From positions 1-64,000 of the forward strand of contig CAYTYN010000002.1 of assembly GCA_964442135.1 (NCBI GenBank): 64,000 bases of DNA. The letters are read 5' to 3'. Position numbers and translations under genes: made by a program. This document shows, one piece after another, positions 50,689 through 59,864 of this stretch. Under the pieces are notes generated by a model. It saw only the letters and a program-made list of their open reading frames with translations, made no database searches and was not told where the DNA came from. Positions within the stretch are counted from its first letter, which is position 1. Every line of letters starts with the position of its first letter. The stretch is from Avanaerovorax sp964442135. Lineage in GTDB: Bacteria > Bacillota > Clostridia > Peptostreptococcales > Anaerovoracaceae.

Positions 50689-51204
50689 CTAAAGCATCCC
50701 CTCTATAAACTTTATGTACATCCTGTTTTCCTCCGGACTTACCTTCCTGATGAACTGAGCCACTGCCGGCACCATGGTCTCCTCGGCGCCAAAGTCCGCG
50801 CTCCTTTCTTCGGTGAGACGGATGCGGTAAACATCCTGAGCGCTTCCCTGTATCACGTCCCGAACTTCCCCTACGGTCTCTCCCCTCTCCACGTCTACAA
50901 CCTCCATGCCTATAAGGTCTCTGATGTAGAAGGTGTTCTCCGGAAGCTCTCTCAGATCGTCCTCCGTTATGAACACGTCGGTGTTCTTCAGAGCCTCCGC
51001 CCTGTCTCTGGAATCTACTCCCTCCAGCTTCAGAATAACCATATTCCCCTGAAGCCTCACGGATTCTATGGGGTATTCCCCTTCTCCGGCTATGATCCTG
51101 TCCAGCTCCCCGTACCTTTCCCCGCTGTCGGAGTAATTATACACCTTTACTTCCCCTTTAAGGCCTACGGCGTTTACGATTTTGCCTATTTTGATCTTCT
51201 CCAT
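50689..51204 (-). CDS. rimM: Ribosome maturation factor RimM
   Basis: This 171-aa 30S assembly factor has an N-terminal RimM domain (IGKIVNAVGLKGEVKVYNYSD) and a C-terminal PRC-barrel (FYIRDLIGMEVVDVERGETVGEVRDVIQGSAQDVYRI). It binds S19 and helps process 16S rRNA. I chose the ATG at 51204, which has GGAG at a proper 6-bp spacing; the ATG at 51210 directly abuts it. It lies four bases upstream of trmD. Confidence 0.94.
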   Translation of the reverse strand: MEKIKIGKIVNAVGLKGEVKVYNYSDSGERYGELDRIIAGEGEYPIESVRLQGNMVILKLEGVDSRDRAEALKNTDVFITEDDLRELPENTFYIRDLIGMEVVDVERGETVGEVRDVIQGSAQDVYRIRLTEERSADFGAEETMVPAVAQFIRKVSPEENRMYIKFIEGML

Positions 51205-51225
51205 AATCATCTCCGAGATATCACA

Positions 51226-51256
51226 TTAGGCACATGGGAAACCGCCATGTGCCTAA
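51226..51256. other. 12-bp perfect hairpin between khpA and rimM
   Basis: TTAGGCACATGG (51226-51237) and CCATGTGCCTAA (51245-51256) form a perfect 12-bp stem with a 7-nt loop. No T-run follows on the minus strand. It may uncouple rimM-trmD from the ribosomal genes through RNA processing. Confidence 0.7.
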
Positions 51257-51269
51257 CATACCTTTCTGT

Positions 51270-51509
51270 CTATTCGTTTTCGGAAATTATCTCCACAGAG
51301 ACCCTCTTATTCTCTCTGGTCGCTGCGGCCTTTACCACGGTACGCAAAGCCTTGGCTATGCGGCCCTGCTTGCCGATTACCTTGCCCATGTCGGACGATG
51401 CCACACTTAAATGCAGCACGCTCTCGCAGCCTTTCTTCTCCTCAGCCACCTCTACCTGCTCAGGATTATCCACGAGAGACTTGGCAATGAATTCTACTAA
51501 CTTGGTCAT
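51270..51509 (-). CDS. khpA: KH-domain RNA-binding protein KhpA
   Basis: This 79-aa protein consists of one KH domain with the GxxG loop in GKVIGKQGRIAKALRTVV. KhpA works with KhpB/Jag and binds RNA, influencing cell division and elongation in Firmicutes. It follows rpsP by 18 bp, its conserved place in this operon. Confidence 0.95.
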   Translation of the reverse strand: MTKLVEFIAKSLVDNPEQVEVAEEKKGCESVLHLSVASSDMGKVIGKQGRIAKALRTVVKAAATRENKRVSVEIISENE

Positions 51510-51527
51510 TATAGCATCACCGCTTTC

Positions 51528-51770
51528 CTATTCAATGACGCCGGATTTCTTCAGAAGCCCCTTTACAACATCTGTAGCCTGTGCGCCGTTATCCAGCCAT
51601 TTCTTCGCCTTCTCTCCGTCGATTTTAATAACAGGCGGCTCGGTGAGGGGATTATAGTATCCCAGCTCTTCGATAAACTTTCCGTCTCTCGCCCTTCTGG
51701 AGTCAGCTACTACTACCCTGTAAAAAGGTCTCTTATGTGCTCCCATTCTCTTAAGTCTGATCTTAACCAT
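51528..51770 (-). CDS. rpsP: Ribosomal protein S16
   Basis: This 80-aa 30S protein begins MVKIRLKRMGAHKRPFYRVVVADSR, with RDGKFIEELGYYNP and the YNPLTEP region, all diagnostic of bS16. It lies between ffh and khpA in the expected order. Confidence 0.98.
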   Translation of the reverse strand: MVKIRLKRMGAHKRPFYRVVVADSRRARDGKFIEELGYYNPLTEPPVIKIDGEKAKKWLDNGAQATDVVKGLLKKSGVIE

Positions 51771-51809
51771 TTCTTTTTCCTCCTTATTTTTCAGTAGGTC
51801 TGTGATCTC

Positions 51810-53147
51810 TTAGAAAAGCCCGCGGGACTTGCCCCGTCTCATAGCGCCGGGACCGGACAGCCGCTTCATCATCTTCTTGGCTTCCTCATATTTCCTCATC
51901 AGGTTATTTATCTTACTGACCGGAAGTCCGCATCCGGCGGATATTCTCTTTCTCCGGCTCCCGTTAAGAATAGAAGGATCTCTCCTCTCCTCGATGGTCA
52001 TAGACTGGATTATGGCTTCCATCTGCTTGAATTCTCTTTCCCCCTGCTCCAGATCTACGTTTTTCATCTGGGCGCTGTTCATTCCCGGAAGCATTTCCAT
52101 TATCTTCCCCAGTCCTCCCATGTTCCTCACCTGAGCCATCTGCTCCAGAAAGTCCTCCAGAGTGAACTGGTTTTTCTTTATCTTTTTCTCAAGCTTCTCA
52201 GCCTGCTCTTTATCGAAGGCCGCCTCCGCCTTTTCTATGAGAGAGAGCATATCTCCCATGCCCAGGATTCTGCCGGCCATCCTTTCCGGATGAAAGGGTT
52301 CCAAGGCGTCCGATTTCTCTCCCGTACCTATGAACTTTATAGGCTTTCCGGTAACCCTTCCGGCCGAAAGAGCCGCGCCGCCTCTGGCGTCGCCGTCCAT
52401 CTTAGTCATTATTATGCCGTCTATGCCCAGCTTCTCGTCGAAACCGGAGGCAACGTTAACGGCATCCTGACCTGTAAGGGCGTCCACCACCAGAAGTATC
52501 TCGTGAGGCTTTACCGCCTTCTTTATGTTATCCAGCTCGTCCATGAGAGCTTCATCTATCTGAAGCCGTCCCGCCGTATCTATTATCAGGACATCGTATC
52601 CCTTCTTCTCGGCCTCTCTCCTCGCCTCTGCCGCAATCCTCGCCGCATCTCCGCAATCCCTCATGGTGTAGACAGGAGTATTGACGCCCTTTCCCACGAT
52701 CTCCAGCTGATCTATGGCGGCCGGTCTATAGATGTCGCAGGCGCAGAGCATAGGCTTCTTCCCGCTCTGCTTCAGGTATGCCGCCAGCTTTCCGCAGGTG
52801 GTTGTCTTACCTGTACCCTGCAGACCCGTCATCATAATGGTCGTGAACCCTGACGGCGAAAAGGTAAGCTTAGTCCCTGAGCCTCCCATAAGGTCTGTAA
52901 GCTCTGCGTTTACTATCTTAATTATCTGCTGAGCCGGAGTAAGGCTCTCCATGACCTCCGCTCCCATGCACCTTTCCTTCACAGAGGCGATGAATCCCTT
53001 AACCACCTTAAAGTTAACGTCGGCCTCCAGCAGGGCCAGCTTAACCTCCCGCATGGCCTGATCTATGTCAGCCTCTGTAAGGACTCCCTTGTTTCTCAGC
53101 TTCTTAAACGCATTCTGAAGTTTATCCGATAAGCTTTCAAATGCCAT
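51810..53147 (-). CDS. ffh: Signal recognition particle protein Ffh
   Basis: This 445-aa GTPase with 4.5S RNA targets membrane proteins. It has an N domain, a G domain with MTGLQGTGKTTTCGKLA (G1), DIYRPAAIDQLE, DTAGRLQ (G3) and TKMDGDARGGAALS (G4), and an M domain with the SRP RNA-binding SRRKRISAGCG motif, ending MRRGKSRGLF. It is 11 bp downstream of ylxM. Confidence 0.97.
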   Translation of the reverse strand: MAFESLSDKLQNAFKKLRNKGVLTEADIDQAMREVKLALLEADVNFKVVKGFIASVKERCMGAEVMESLTPAQQIIKIVNAELTDLMGGSGTKLTFSPSGFTTIMMTGLQGTGKTTTCGKLAAYLKQSGKKPMLCACDIYRPAAIDQLEIVGKGVNTPVYTMRDCGDAARIAAEARREAEKKGYDVLIIDTAGRLQIDEALMDELDNIKKAVKPHEILLVVDALTGQDAVNVASGFDEKLGIDGIIMTKMDGDARGGAALSAGRVTGKPIKFIGTGEKSDALEPFHPERMAGRILGMGDMLSLIEKAEAAFDKEQAEKLEKKIKKNQFTLEDFLEQMAQVRNMGGLGKIMEMLPGMNSAQMKNVDLEQGEREFKQMEAIIQSMTIEERRDPSILNGSRRKRISAGCGLPVSKINNLMRKYEEAKKMMKRLSGPGAMRRGKSRGLF

Positions 53148-53157
53148 CTGCTACCTC

Positions 53158-53541
53158 TTATTCTCCGTACTCTATCCGGCGGGCAATGGCCTCTATTTCA
53201 TCTAAGACCTTTCCCAGACCGCTGTCGGCTCCGTATCTTTCCTTTAAACGGTTCAGCCTTTCCGTTATCTCTCTGAAGGCTGCCTCTGTTTTAAGGAATC
53301 TATCCACCAGCCCCAGTTTTTCCTCGTAGCTCTCCAAGGCCCGCTCCGCCGACTTCAGGGAATCGTGGACTGCCGCTCTGGTGATCCCCAGCTCTGAGGC
53401 TATCTCCGAAAGGGACATGTCCTCTTCGTGATACAGCTCAATGACCTGTCTTTTCTTATCTGTCAAAAGCCGTCCGTAAAAATCGTACAGCAGGCTGAAC
53501 CTGGCATTTGGATCCAGTGGATCTTTCTCTGTCACTGCCAT
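53158..53541 (-). CDS. ylxM: YlxM-like DNA-binding protein
   Basis: This 127-aa protein has an HTH of the sigma-70 region 4 type (QVIELYHEEDMSLSEIASELGITRAAVHDSLKSAERAL, residues ~33-70) and a charged helical tail. YlxM precedes ffh in most Firmicutes and may link SRP function to expression. It is the first gene of the block; its promoter is embedded in a long inverted repeat. Confidence 0.92.
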   Translation of the reverse strand: MAVTEKDPLDPNARFSLLYDFYGRLLTDKKRQVIELYHEEDMSLSEIASELGITRAAVHDSLKSAERALESYEEKLGLVDRFLKTEAAFREITERLNRLKERYGADSGLGKVLDEIEAIARRIEYGE

Positions 53542-53567
53542 ATACTCACCCGGTTTCCATGTAAAGC

Positions 53568-53625
53568 AAAACTACTTGACACCGTACTAAAATATCACAT
53601 CTTCGAAAAGGTGTCAAGTAGTTTT
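53568..53625 (-). promoter_or_regulatory. ylxM promoter inside a 16-bp perfect inverted repeat
   Basis: AAAACTACTTGACACC (53568-53583) and its exact complement (53610-53625) flank a 26-bp spacer. On the minus strand TTGACA (53612-53617) in the outer arm and TATTTT (53589-53594) in the spacer are 17 bp apart. The repeat could be an operator, an attenuator stem for read-through from the mrp operon, or both. Confidence 0.65.
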
Positions 53626-53661
53626 ACAATACATCCCTTTAAAGCTCCTCGTAACAAGAGC

Positions 53662-55389
53662 CTAGTCTATAATCAGTATGATGATGAGAGCGATGACGAA
53701 GAGCATGGCCAGAACGTGAACCATCTCTCCTACGGAGCGGGCGCTTTCCTCCTTCGACTCGCTCGTCCTTAAGCCGAAAACCTTTCCCGGCCGCTCCAGA
53801 GCATCCACAGCAGAACGGTAGAAATTATCGAAGATGACAGCGTATTTTTCAAATACGCCGGCGACCCCCTCCGATATGCTCATTAAACTCCGGCAAAGGG
53901 TGATCCGGTAAAATCTGTCCACGTCCAGGTTTATTCCTCTGTGAGGCGCCATATGGCGGCGCAGCATGGCGAAGGTTAAAGTAGCTCCCGCGAAAAGTCC
54001 TATATACTCCATTATATGGTCCGCGGTAAAGAGGTGAGACGAATCCATGTCCAGCATGGAATAGCATATCTCCGGCTTTATCCCTGTGATGACTACCAAA
54101 GCTGTGGCGCCTATGATCGCGGCGTTCTTGTACCATGGGATTTTTACCCGTCCGGAGGAAGACGGTTTATTCGGCTTTTTTATGAATACGAAGTAATTTA
54201 TCTTCATGGTTACGGAAAGCCATGTACCCACCCCTGCCACCTTCACCAGAATGTAGGCAAGGGTTTGACCCTGCTCTGAGAGGGCTTCCGTTATGAGCGC
54301 TTTGCCGGCAAAGCCTGAGGAGAACGGAACGCCGGCTATGGCAAGAGAGGCTATGAAGGAGCACACTGCCGTAACAGGCATTCTCCTGAAAAGTCCTCCC
54401 ATGTCGGTTATATACCTGAGTCCCAAGTGGGTGAAAATATTGCCTGCCGCCATGAGCAGAACCCCTTTGTAGAGGATATTGTACGCCCCGTGGAGAGCGG
54501 CTCCCGCTACCCCTGTCGCTCCTCCCGCCGCTACAGAGGCCAGCATCATCGCCACCTGGCTTACTATGTGATAGGATAACAGCTTTCTCAGGTCGTTTTC
54601 TATGAGAGCCATACAAGCCGCCAAAACCGCCGTAGCCGCCGCAAAGACCGCCAGCCACTCTGTTCCGGCGAAAAATCTTATCATAGCGTACACGGCTGCC
54701 TTAGTGGTATAGGAGCCCATGAACAGCTGGGATTCCGGCGTGGCCTGAGGATAGGAATCCGGTACCCAGGTGTGAAGGGGCATCATGGCGCAGTTTACCG
54801 CTACCCCTGTAAACATGAGCCAGCAGGCTAAAGAATTGTCCCACTGCACCTGACCTACTGCCGCGGTGATTTCCCCCGGCATGAGCATGATCCCCGCCAG
54901 AAGGGCATTCCCCCCGAACAGATGCATGACTCCATACCTGTATGATGATCTCACAGCATCAGGGCCGTTGCCTTTAAACACCATGTAGAGGGATGAGAGG
55001 GTCATGGCCTCCCAGAATATGACGAAGGTAAGCATATTACCGGCAAACACGGTCATGAGAGCGCTCCCCCCATACACGGCGAAAGCCCCTTTCTCTCCTT
55101 TTCTCCCTTTGTCCATGGAGTAGACGGCTCCGATGACAGCCGCAACCCCGAATGCCAGACCGAAGAAGCCGGATATCTGATCTCTGAGAGAGAGGGAAAG
55201 CTCCAAGCCTCCGGCAAAATGTATGACCGGCAGGTTTTCCCAGCCTGAAAAAGCCATGGCTGCCAAAGACGCCAGAGCGCCTGAAGGCAGAAGATATCTA
55301 GCCGCCCCCGCCGGCAGCAGGATTATGAGAATCCCTGTCCCTATCATGATCACTCCGGGATGAGTTATGAACATGATTAAATCATTCAT
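53662..55389 (-). CDS. NuoL/M/N-like antiporter subunit, MbhH type
   Basis: This 575-aa membrane protein has about 14 transmembrane helices. The TM5 glutamate is present in FVIFWEAMTLSS (~residue 127). The usual TM7 lysine position reads VAVNCAMMPLHTWVPDSYPQATP, with Asn (~199) instead of Lys; a lysine follows in SYTTKAAVYAMIRFF. This pattern is like Mbh/NuoM-related subunits. It probably forms one ion channel of the Mrp complex. The ATG at 55389 is chosen over an upstream frame; it overlaps the 91-aa gene by 8 bp. It is the last gene of the operon. Confidence 0.88.
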   Translation of the reverse strand: MNDLIMFITHPGVIMIGTGILIILLPAGAARYLLPSGALASLAAMAFSGWENLPVIHFAGGLELSLSLRDQISGFFGLAFGVAAVIGAVYSMDKGRKGEKGAFAVYGGSALMTVFAGNMLTFVIFWEAMTLSSLYMVFKGNGPDAVRSSYRYGVMHLFGGNALLAGIMLMPGEITAAVGQVQWDNSLACWLMFTGVAVNCAMMPLHTWVPDSYPQATPESQLFMGSYTTKAAVYAMIRFFAGTEWLAVFAAATAVLAACMALIENDLRKLLSYHIVSQVAMMLASVAAGGATGVAGAALHGAYNILYKGVLLMAAGNIFTHLGLRYITDMGGLFRRMPVTAVCSFIASLAIAGVPFSSGFAGKALITEALSEQGQTLAYILVKVAGVGTWLSVTMKINYFVFIKKPNKPSSSGRVKIPWYKNAAIIGATALVVITGIKPEICYSMLDMDSSHLFTADHIMEYIGLFAGATLTFAMLRRHMAPHRGINLDVDRFYRITLCRSLMSISEGVAGVFEKYAVIFDNFYRSAVDALERPGKVFGLRTSESKEESARSVGEMVHVLAMLFVIALIIILIID

Positions 55390-55657
55390 CACGCCCACCC
55401 CCTTCGCGCCCTTCATGGCAAACGATTCCGAAAAGGTCCGAACGCTCCCTTATGTCTGCGTCCCCATCTGAATCGGCGCCCGGGGCAGATATCTGTCCCT
55501 CGCCGGCTCCCGTCAGCTTTCTGTGGCCAAAGGCTTCGTATTTCCTTTCGTAATAGTCCTCCTCCCTGTGGAGAGAACCGTAGAGAAGTATCTTTGCCGT
55601 GAAAATCAGCACTATAGACGCCAGGCTCCCGTATGCGACGTATTCCAGAAAATTCAT
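55382..55657 (-). CDS. 91-aa membrane protein of unknown function in the mrp operon
   Basis: The protein has one hydrophobic segment (residues ~8-27, VAYGSLASIVLIFTAKILLY) and a polar, Gly/Asp/Glu-rich cytoplasmic tail with no domain I recognise. It overlaps the upstream antiporter gene by 4 bp and the downstream one by 8 bp, so it is certainly within the operon and probably translated. It does not resemble MrpC, F or G, all of which are present separately. It could be an assembly factor or an accessory subunit. Confidence 0.65.
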   Translation of the reverse strand: MNFLEYVAYGSLASIVLIFTAKILLYGSLHREEDYYERKYEAFGHRKLTGAGEGQISAPGADSDGDADIRERSDLFGIVCHEGREGGGRDE

Positions 55658-57174
55658 ATTCCACCTCCGAATACTTCGGACGCCGCTTTCTCCGCCAAAG
55701 TGAAAAATCCGGCCGGCCCGTCGGGGAAAAAACCTAATAATACGGCAATGGCCAGCGCCGCCAAAATAGGTATCAGCATGGCTAACGACGCCTCGCCTCT
55801 CCTCTCAGGTCCGTACTCTGAGAACTCCTCTCTAACGTCCTTACCCGCGAAGGCTATGTAAGATACAGGGAGCAGATATGTCAGGCTCAGAAGAGCGCTG
55901 GCTGTCAGTATGAGAAGGAACACCGGCCGCCCTGCCTGACTTGCCCCTTCCATTATGGTGATCTTGGACAGGAAACCGGGAAGGAAAGGAAGGCCTGCTA
56001 TTCCCAGGGAAGCCACTGTGAACGCCCCCATGGTAACCGGCATTCTCCTGCCTATTCCCCTCATCTCCGTAATGTCGGCTTTGTGGCACGTTACGAATAT
56101 GGCTCCCGCGCACATGAACAGAGTTATCTTCAGAAACGCGTGCGCAGCCATGTGGTAGATGGCTCCGGTAAGTCCCGCCGGCGTCAGCAGGCACACTCCC
56201 ATGACTATGTAAGAGAGCTGCCCCGCTGTAGAATAAGCCAGTCTGGCTTTCAAATTGGTCTTCTGTATGGCGATGAGGGAAGAGATGATCACCGTCGCTC
56301 CGGCAAGCCAGAGGAGAGCCTGCTCTCCCATACATCTGTAAAGAGTCTCAGGGCCGAAGGTGTATCCCACCAGCCTTATTATGCAGAAGGCTCCCGCCTT
56401 CACTACCGCCACGGCGTGGAGAAGAGCGCTGACCGGAGTAGGGGCCACCATGGCCGCCGGCAGCCAGCTGTGAAGGGGCATAACCCCTGCCTTGACCGCC
56501 CCCGCCGCTGCCATGAGAAGAAATATTCCTGAGGTGACCATGTCGTCGGATCCGCCGGCATCCCAGAAACCTCCCGCCACGAAGGAAAGGGTTCCCCATC
56601 GGGCGTAGGTATAAACCATGCCTGCGAAGAACAGCTGTCCGCTCGCCAAAGTGTGTATTAGATATTTTCTGCCCGGATATATTACCTTCCGGTCTCTGTA
56701 ATGCACTACCAGAGGATATGTAGAAACCGTAAGTATTTCATAGAATATATAGAAGGTCATCAGATCCGCAGCAAAGCACAAGCCTATGGCTCCGAACATG
56801 CAGGAGGCGAAGGCCGCGAAATATCCGGTCTGGTTCTTCTCCCCGTGGCCTCTCACATATCCTATAGAGTAGACCGACGTCACTATCCACAGACATGAGG
56901 CGATACAGGCGAATACCGTACCTGCGCTGTCGGCTTTCAGCTCCAGGGTCAGACCGTCGGCTATTTCTAAAAGCCTTACCGATATGTCCCGACCTTCTAT
57001 GACGTAAGGAGCCATGGTGTATACGCAGGCGGCCGTTGCCGCGGCTCCCACCAGGGTCACAGCTTCTCTCACGTTTCTGTGAACGTGGTTTCCTGCCACT
57101 AATATGATTAGTCCTGCCGCCGCCGGAATGAACACGGCGGAAACGAGGATGATTTTCAGAGCTGCTTCACCCAT
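55654..57174 (-). CDS. NuoL/M/N-like antiporter subunit, MrpD paralogue
   Basis: The 506-aa protein has about 14 transmembrane helices. It shows the ion-translocation signature: Glu146 in FYIFYEILTVSTYPL and Lys228 in GAVKAGVMPLHSWLPAAMVAPTPVSALLHAVAVVKAG. The second half repeats the helix bundle. It is similar to MrpD/NuoM and follows mrpD without a gap. A second MrpD-like subunit is not part of the minimal seven-gene Mrp set. Confidence 0.9.
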   Translation of the reverse strand: MGEAALKIILVSAVFIPAAAGLIILVAGNHVHRNVREAVTLVGAAATAACVYTMAPYVIEGRDISVRLLEIADGLTLELKADSAGTVFACIASCLWIVTSVYSIGYVRGHGEKNQTGYFAAFASCMFGAIGLCFAADLMTFYIFYEILTVSTYPLVVHYRDRKVIYPGRKYLIHTLASGQLFFAGMVYTYARWGTLSFVAGGFWDAGGSDDMVTSGIFLLMAAAGAVKAGVMPLHSWLPAAMVAPTPVSALLHAVAVVKAGAFCIIRLVGYTFGPETLYRCMGEQALLWLAGATVIISSLIAIQKTNLKARLAYSTAGQLSYIVMGVCLLTPAGLTGAIYHMAAHAFLKITLFMCAGAIFVTCHKADITEMRGIGRRMPVTMGAFTVASLGIAGLPFLPGFLSKITIMEGASQAGRPVFLLILTASALLSLTYLLPVSYIAFAGKDVREEFSEYGPERRGEASLAMLIPILAALAIAVLLGFFPDGPAGFFTLAEKAASEVFGGGI

Positions 57175-58704
57175 CTAAATCACCTCCCTTATGGCAGGCG
57201 CCAGTATTTCGACCAGACGGGAGTTGAATATTCCGGCCAAAATTATGCAAAGGGCGCTGACCCCTATGGCAAGGAGCATGGGAATCGGAAGCTCCGGCTT
57301 CCATCTGCCCGAGTCTCGATCCTTCGGTCCGGATTTCGTGTCCGCGGCCGTACCCTTAGATCGGCCGGATGCTTCCTTGCCCATGAACATGTTTTCAAAG
57401 AGCCGGAAGAAGTATACGGCGTTTAAAAGGCTGCTGAGTACGAGTATGAATATGAAGATATACGCTCCCTTCTCCGCCGCTCCCAGAGCAAGATACCACT
57501 TGCTGAAGAATCCGGCCAGAGGCGGTATGCCTATCATGGAAAGGGAGGCTATGACCATAGCCGCGGCTGTCAGGGGCATTTTCCCGTATATCTGTCCGAA
57601 CCTTTTCATATCCGTTTCCCCATATCTGTACTGTATGGCGCCGGAGCAGAAGAAGAGACAGCTTTTCATGAGGGCGTGGCCGATAATGTGTATTGCCGCC
57701 CCTATAAGGCCGTAGAATCCGGTGATGGTCATTCCTATTCCCACATAGCCTATCTGGGCTAAACTGGAATATGCCAGCATGCTTCTGAAATCTGTCTGCC
57801 TTACGGCCTTCAGGGAACCGTATATCATGCCTGTGGCTGCCATAACCCCTACGACCACGAGAAATCTTTCAACGTACTGGGTATTGGCATTGAATACGTA
57901 GAAGAAGAACCTTATCATAACGTAGGCCGGCACCTTTCCCATAACTCCCGCTATGAGAGGCGCCGCTCCCGGATGGGCGTTGGTATATGCGGCAGGCTGC
58001 CATCCATGGAGAGGGAAGAGGGCTGCCTTGATACCGAAACCCACTACAAAGAACGCCATGGCCACCATAGTCGTTCCGGAGCTTAGCACCGGCCCCACCA
58101 GCCCTGACATATCGTACATGTTCAGCGTCCCCGTCTCGCCGTACAGAAAAGCTACCCCGAGAAGATAAAATGTGGCTCCGATAGTTCCCATCATCAGATA
58201 GCGAAAAGCCGATAAAACCCCTTTGTCACCTTCCATGGCTATTAGAGCATATCCTGAAAGAGAGGTTATCTCCAGGAATACGTAAAGGTTGAAAACGTCT
58301 CCTGTGGACGTCATCCCTAAAAGTCCGCAGATCAGCATGGACAGGAGAGAATAATAACCGAAGCTTCGGAACCTGCTTTTTCCCTTCATGAAGGGGAGAC
58401 TGTATACAGCGCTGAGGAAACCGATACCGCTGATGAGCACCAGAAGAACGCCGCTTAGGGCATCCAGGGAAAACTCAATCCCGTAAGGAGGTTCCCATCC
58501 TCCGAACCAGTAGCTTATATGTCCCTGCTCCACTATCCTTTCAAGCTGGACTATGGACAGAAGAAAGGAGCATCCGACAAGAACTATGACTGCCAGTCTT
58601 CCGGCACTGCGGCTGAAGTGGGAAATCAGAGGGCAGACAAGAGCACCCAGCATGGGAAGGAGGGGTACCAGCACGGGAAGGTTAGCAATGATCAGATCAA
58701 CCAT
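57175..58704 (-). CDS. mrpD: Na+/H+ antiporter subunit MrpD
   Basis: The 509-aa protein has about 14 transmembrane helices. Glu145 (LYVFLEITSLSGYAL) and Lys226 (GFGIKAALFPLHGWQPAAY) are the paired residues essential for Na+/H+ exchange in MrpD; a further lysine is in GVMGKVPAYVMIRFF. It overlaps mrpC by 8 bp. Among the three large subunits this is the closest to canonical MrpD. Confidence 0.9.
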   Translation of the reverse strand: MVDLIIANLPVLVPLLPMLGALVCPLISHFSRSAGRLAVIVLVGCSFLLSIVQLERIVEQGHISYWFGGWEPPYGIEFSLDALSGVLLVLISGIGFLSAVYSLPFMKGKSRFRSFGYYSLLSMLICGLLGMTSTGDVFNLYVFLEITSLSGYALIAMEGDKGVLSAFRYLMMGTIGATFYLLGVAFLYGETGTLNMYDMSGLVGPVLSSGTTMVAMAFFVVGFGIKAALFPLHGWQPAAYTNAHPGAAPLIAGVMGKVPAYVMIRFFFYVFNANTQYVERFLVVVGVMAATGMIYGSLKAVRQTDFRSMLAYSSLAQIGYVGIGMTITGFYGLIGAAIHIIGHALMKSCLFFCSGAIQYRYGETDMKRFGQIYGKMPLTAAAMVIASLSMIGIPPLAGFFSKWYLALGAAEKGAYIFIFILVLSSLLNAVYFFRLFENMFMGKEASGRSKGTAADTKSGPKDRDSGRWKPELPIPMLLAIGVSALCIILAGIFNSRLVEILAPAIREVI

Positions 58705-59086
58705 CGTTCCGCTCCCCCTTCTCCGCTTCCAGAATATCCTCTTCCTCTATGGAGCCGAACTTTTCCTTAATCCTCATGAGAAGAGCCAGACCCACTCCGC
58801 TGGTACCCAGACTTACCACTATGGCAGTCAGCATCTGGGCGTGGGGCAGCGGGTTCACGTAATCCTCCGCCACGGGATCCGCCCCTGTAACCACCGGAAT
58901 GGTTCCGCCGTCTTTCTCTCCCAGGCACAGAAAGAAAAAGATCGCCGCCACCTGCATCATGTTCATACATATCAGCTTTTTCATATAATTTCCGCAAACA
59001 GCCATGCCGAACATTCCCAGGAAGAGGAGCACCACCGTAAGGGTGTATATTCCCTTTTCAGCGAGAAACTGATTGATTACTTCCAT
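58697..59086 (-). CDS. mrpC: Antiporter subunit MrpC (NuoK-like)
   Basis: This 129-aa protein has three transmembrane helices of the NuoK type, with LFLGMFGMAVCGNYMKKLICMNMMQVAAIFFFL and LPHAQMLTAIVVSLGTSGVGLALLMRI, the MnhC signature. It has a short insert and a charged C-terminal tail. It overlaps the MbhE-MnhB gene by 29 bp. Confidence 0.88.
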   Translation of the reverse strand: MEVINQFLAEKGIYTLTVVLLFLGMFGMAVCGNYMKKLICMNMMQVAAIFFFLCLGEKDGGTIPVVTGADPVAEDYVNPLPHAQMLTAIVVSLGTSGVGLALLMRIKEKFGSIEEEDILEAEKGERNDG

Positions 59087-59864
59087 CGTTGAGATTGTTC
59101 CTTTCTACCACTGCTTCCAGTATGGTTATTACAGTACCCATAACTCCTATGGTTACGCCGATTTCTATCAAAAGTATCCCTGTGGCGTGAAGCTCCGAGG
59201 CGGTTTCCGCGCCGAAGGGAAGCTTTTCATATTCTAAGAATCGGCCGCCGTTCAGGAGGGAAAGCATTCCTAAGAGAAGCTCTATGAGAACTCCGCATGC
59301 CGCCACACAGGAAGAAAAATGCTGAGTGATCCTCAGCCTGTTTTTCCCCAGATCGGCAAACATGACGTAGATTATAAAGGACGCAGCCATAAGTGCTCCC
59401 GCCTGAAATCCTCCGCCCAGAGAAAGCTCGCTGTGGACGAGTACGTATACGGCGTAAACTAAAATGATGGGAATCAGCACCGGCATGGCCACTCTCGCTT
59501 CTATGCCGCCGAAGCTTCTGACGGCGCGAAACATTTCCGCGTCCCAGTGCCGCTTCAGCCTGTCGGACAGAATCATCGCCACCGCCACTCCGGCCAAGAA
59601 CATGTGTCCGGTCTCAAGAAGAGTATTGAACCCTCTGAAGTCGGCCAGCACAGCTGTGACCAGACTGGAGGAATGGACCAGCTCCGGAGCTTCCTCTATG
59701 TAATAGTCGGAAACATGGGTGTTAGGAGCCGAATTCGGGTCTCCTATGGCCGGAAGTCTGTCCACTATGGAAAACATAAGGACTGTCAGGGCGATGAGAA
59801 GCACCATCCCAACGATCTTAAAGGCGGATTTTTCCATCACCTTATTGAGTTTTCTCTCCATCAC
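59058..59864 (-). CDS. Fused MbhE-MnhB antiporter subunit
   Basis: The 268-aa protein joins two units that are the C terminus of MrpA and MrpB in canonical systems. Residues ~15-100 match the MbhE domain (PNTHVSDYYIEEAPELVHSSSLVTAVLADFRGFNTLLET). Residues ~115-255 match MnhB (SELSLGGGFQAGALMAASFII and later helices). It therefore helps connect the antiporter modules. It overlaps its neighbours by 4 and 29 bp. Confidence 0.85.
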   Translation of the reverse strand: MMERKLNKVMEKSAFKIVGMVLLIALTVLMFSIVDRLPAIGDPNSAPNTHVSDYYIEEAPELVHSSSLVTAVLADFRGFNTLLETGHMFLAGVAVAMILSDRLKRHWDAEMFRAVRSFGGIEARVAMPVLIPIILVYAVYVLVHSELSLGGGFQAGALMAASFIIYVMFADLGKNRLRITQHFSSCVAACGVLIELLLGMLSLLNGGRFLEYEKLPFGAETASELHATGILLIEIGVTIGVMGTVITILEAVVERNNLNDGSNQSVSR

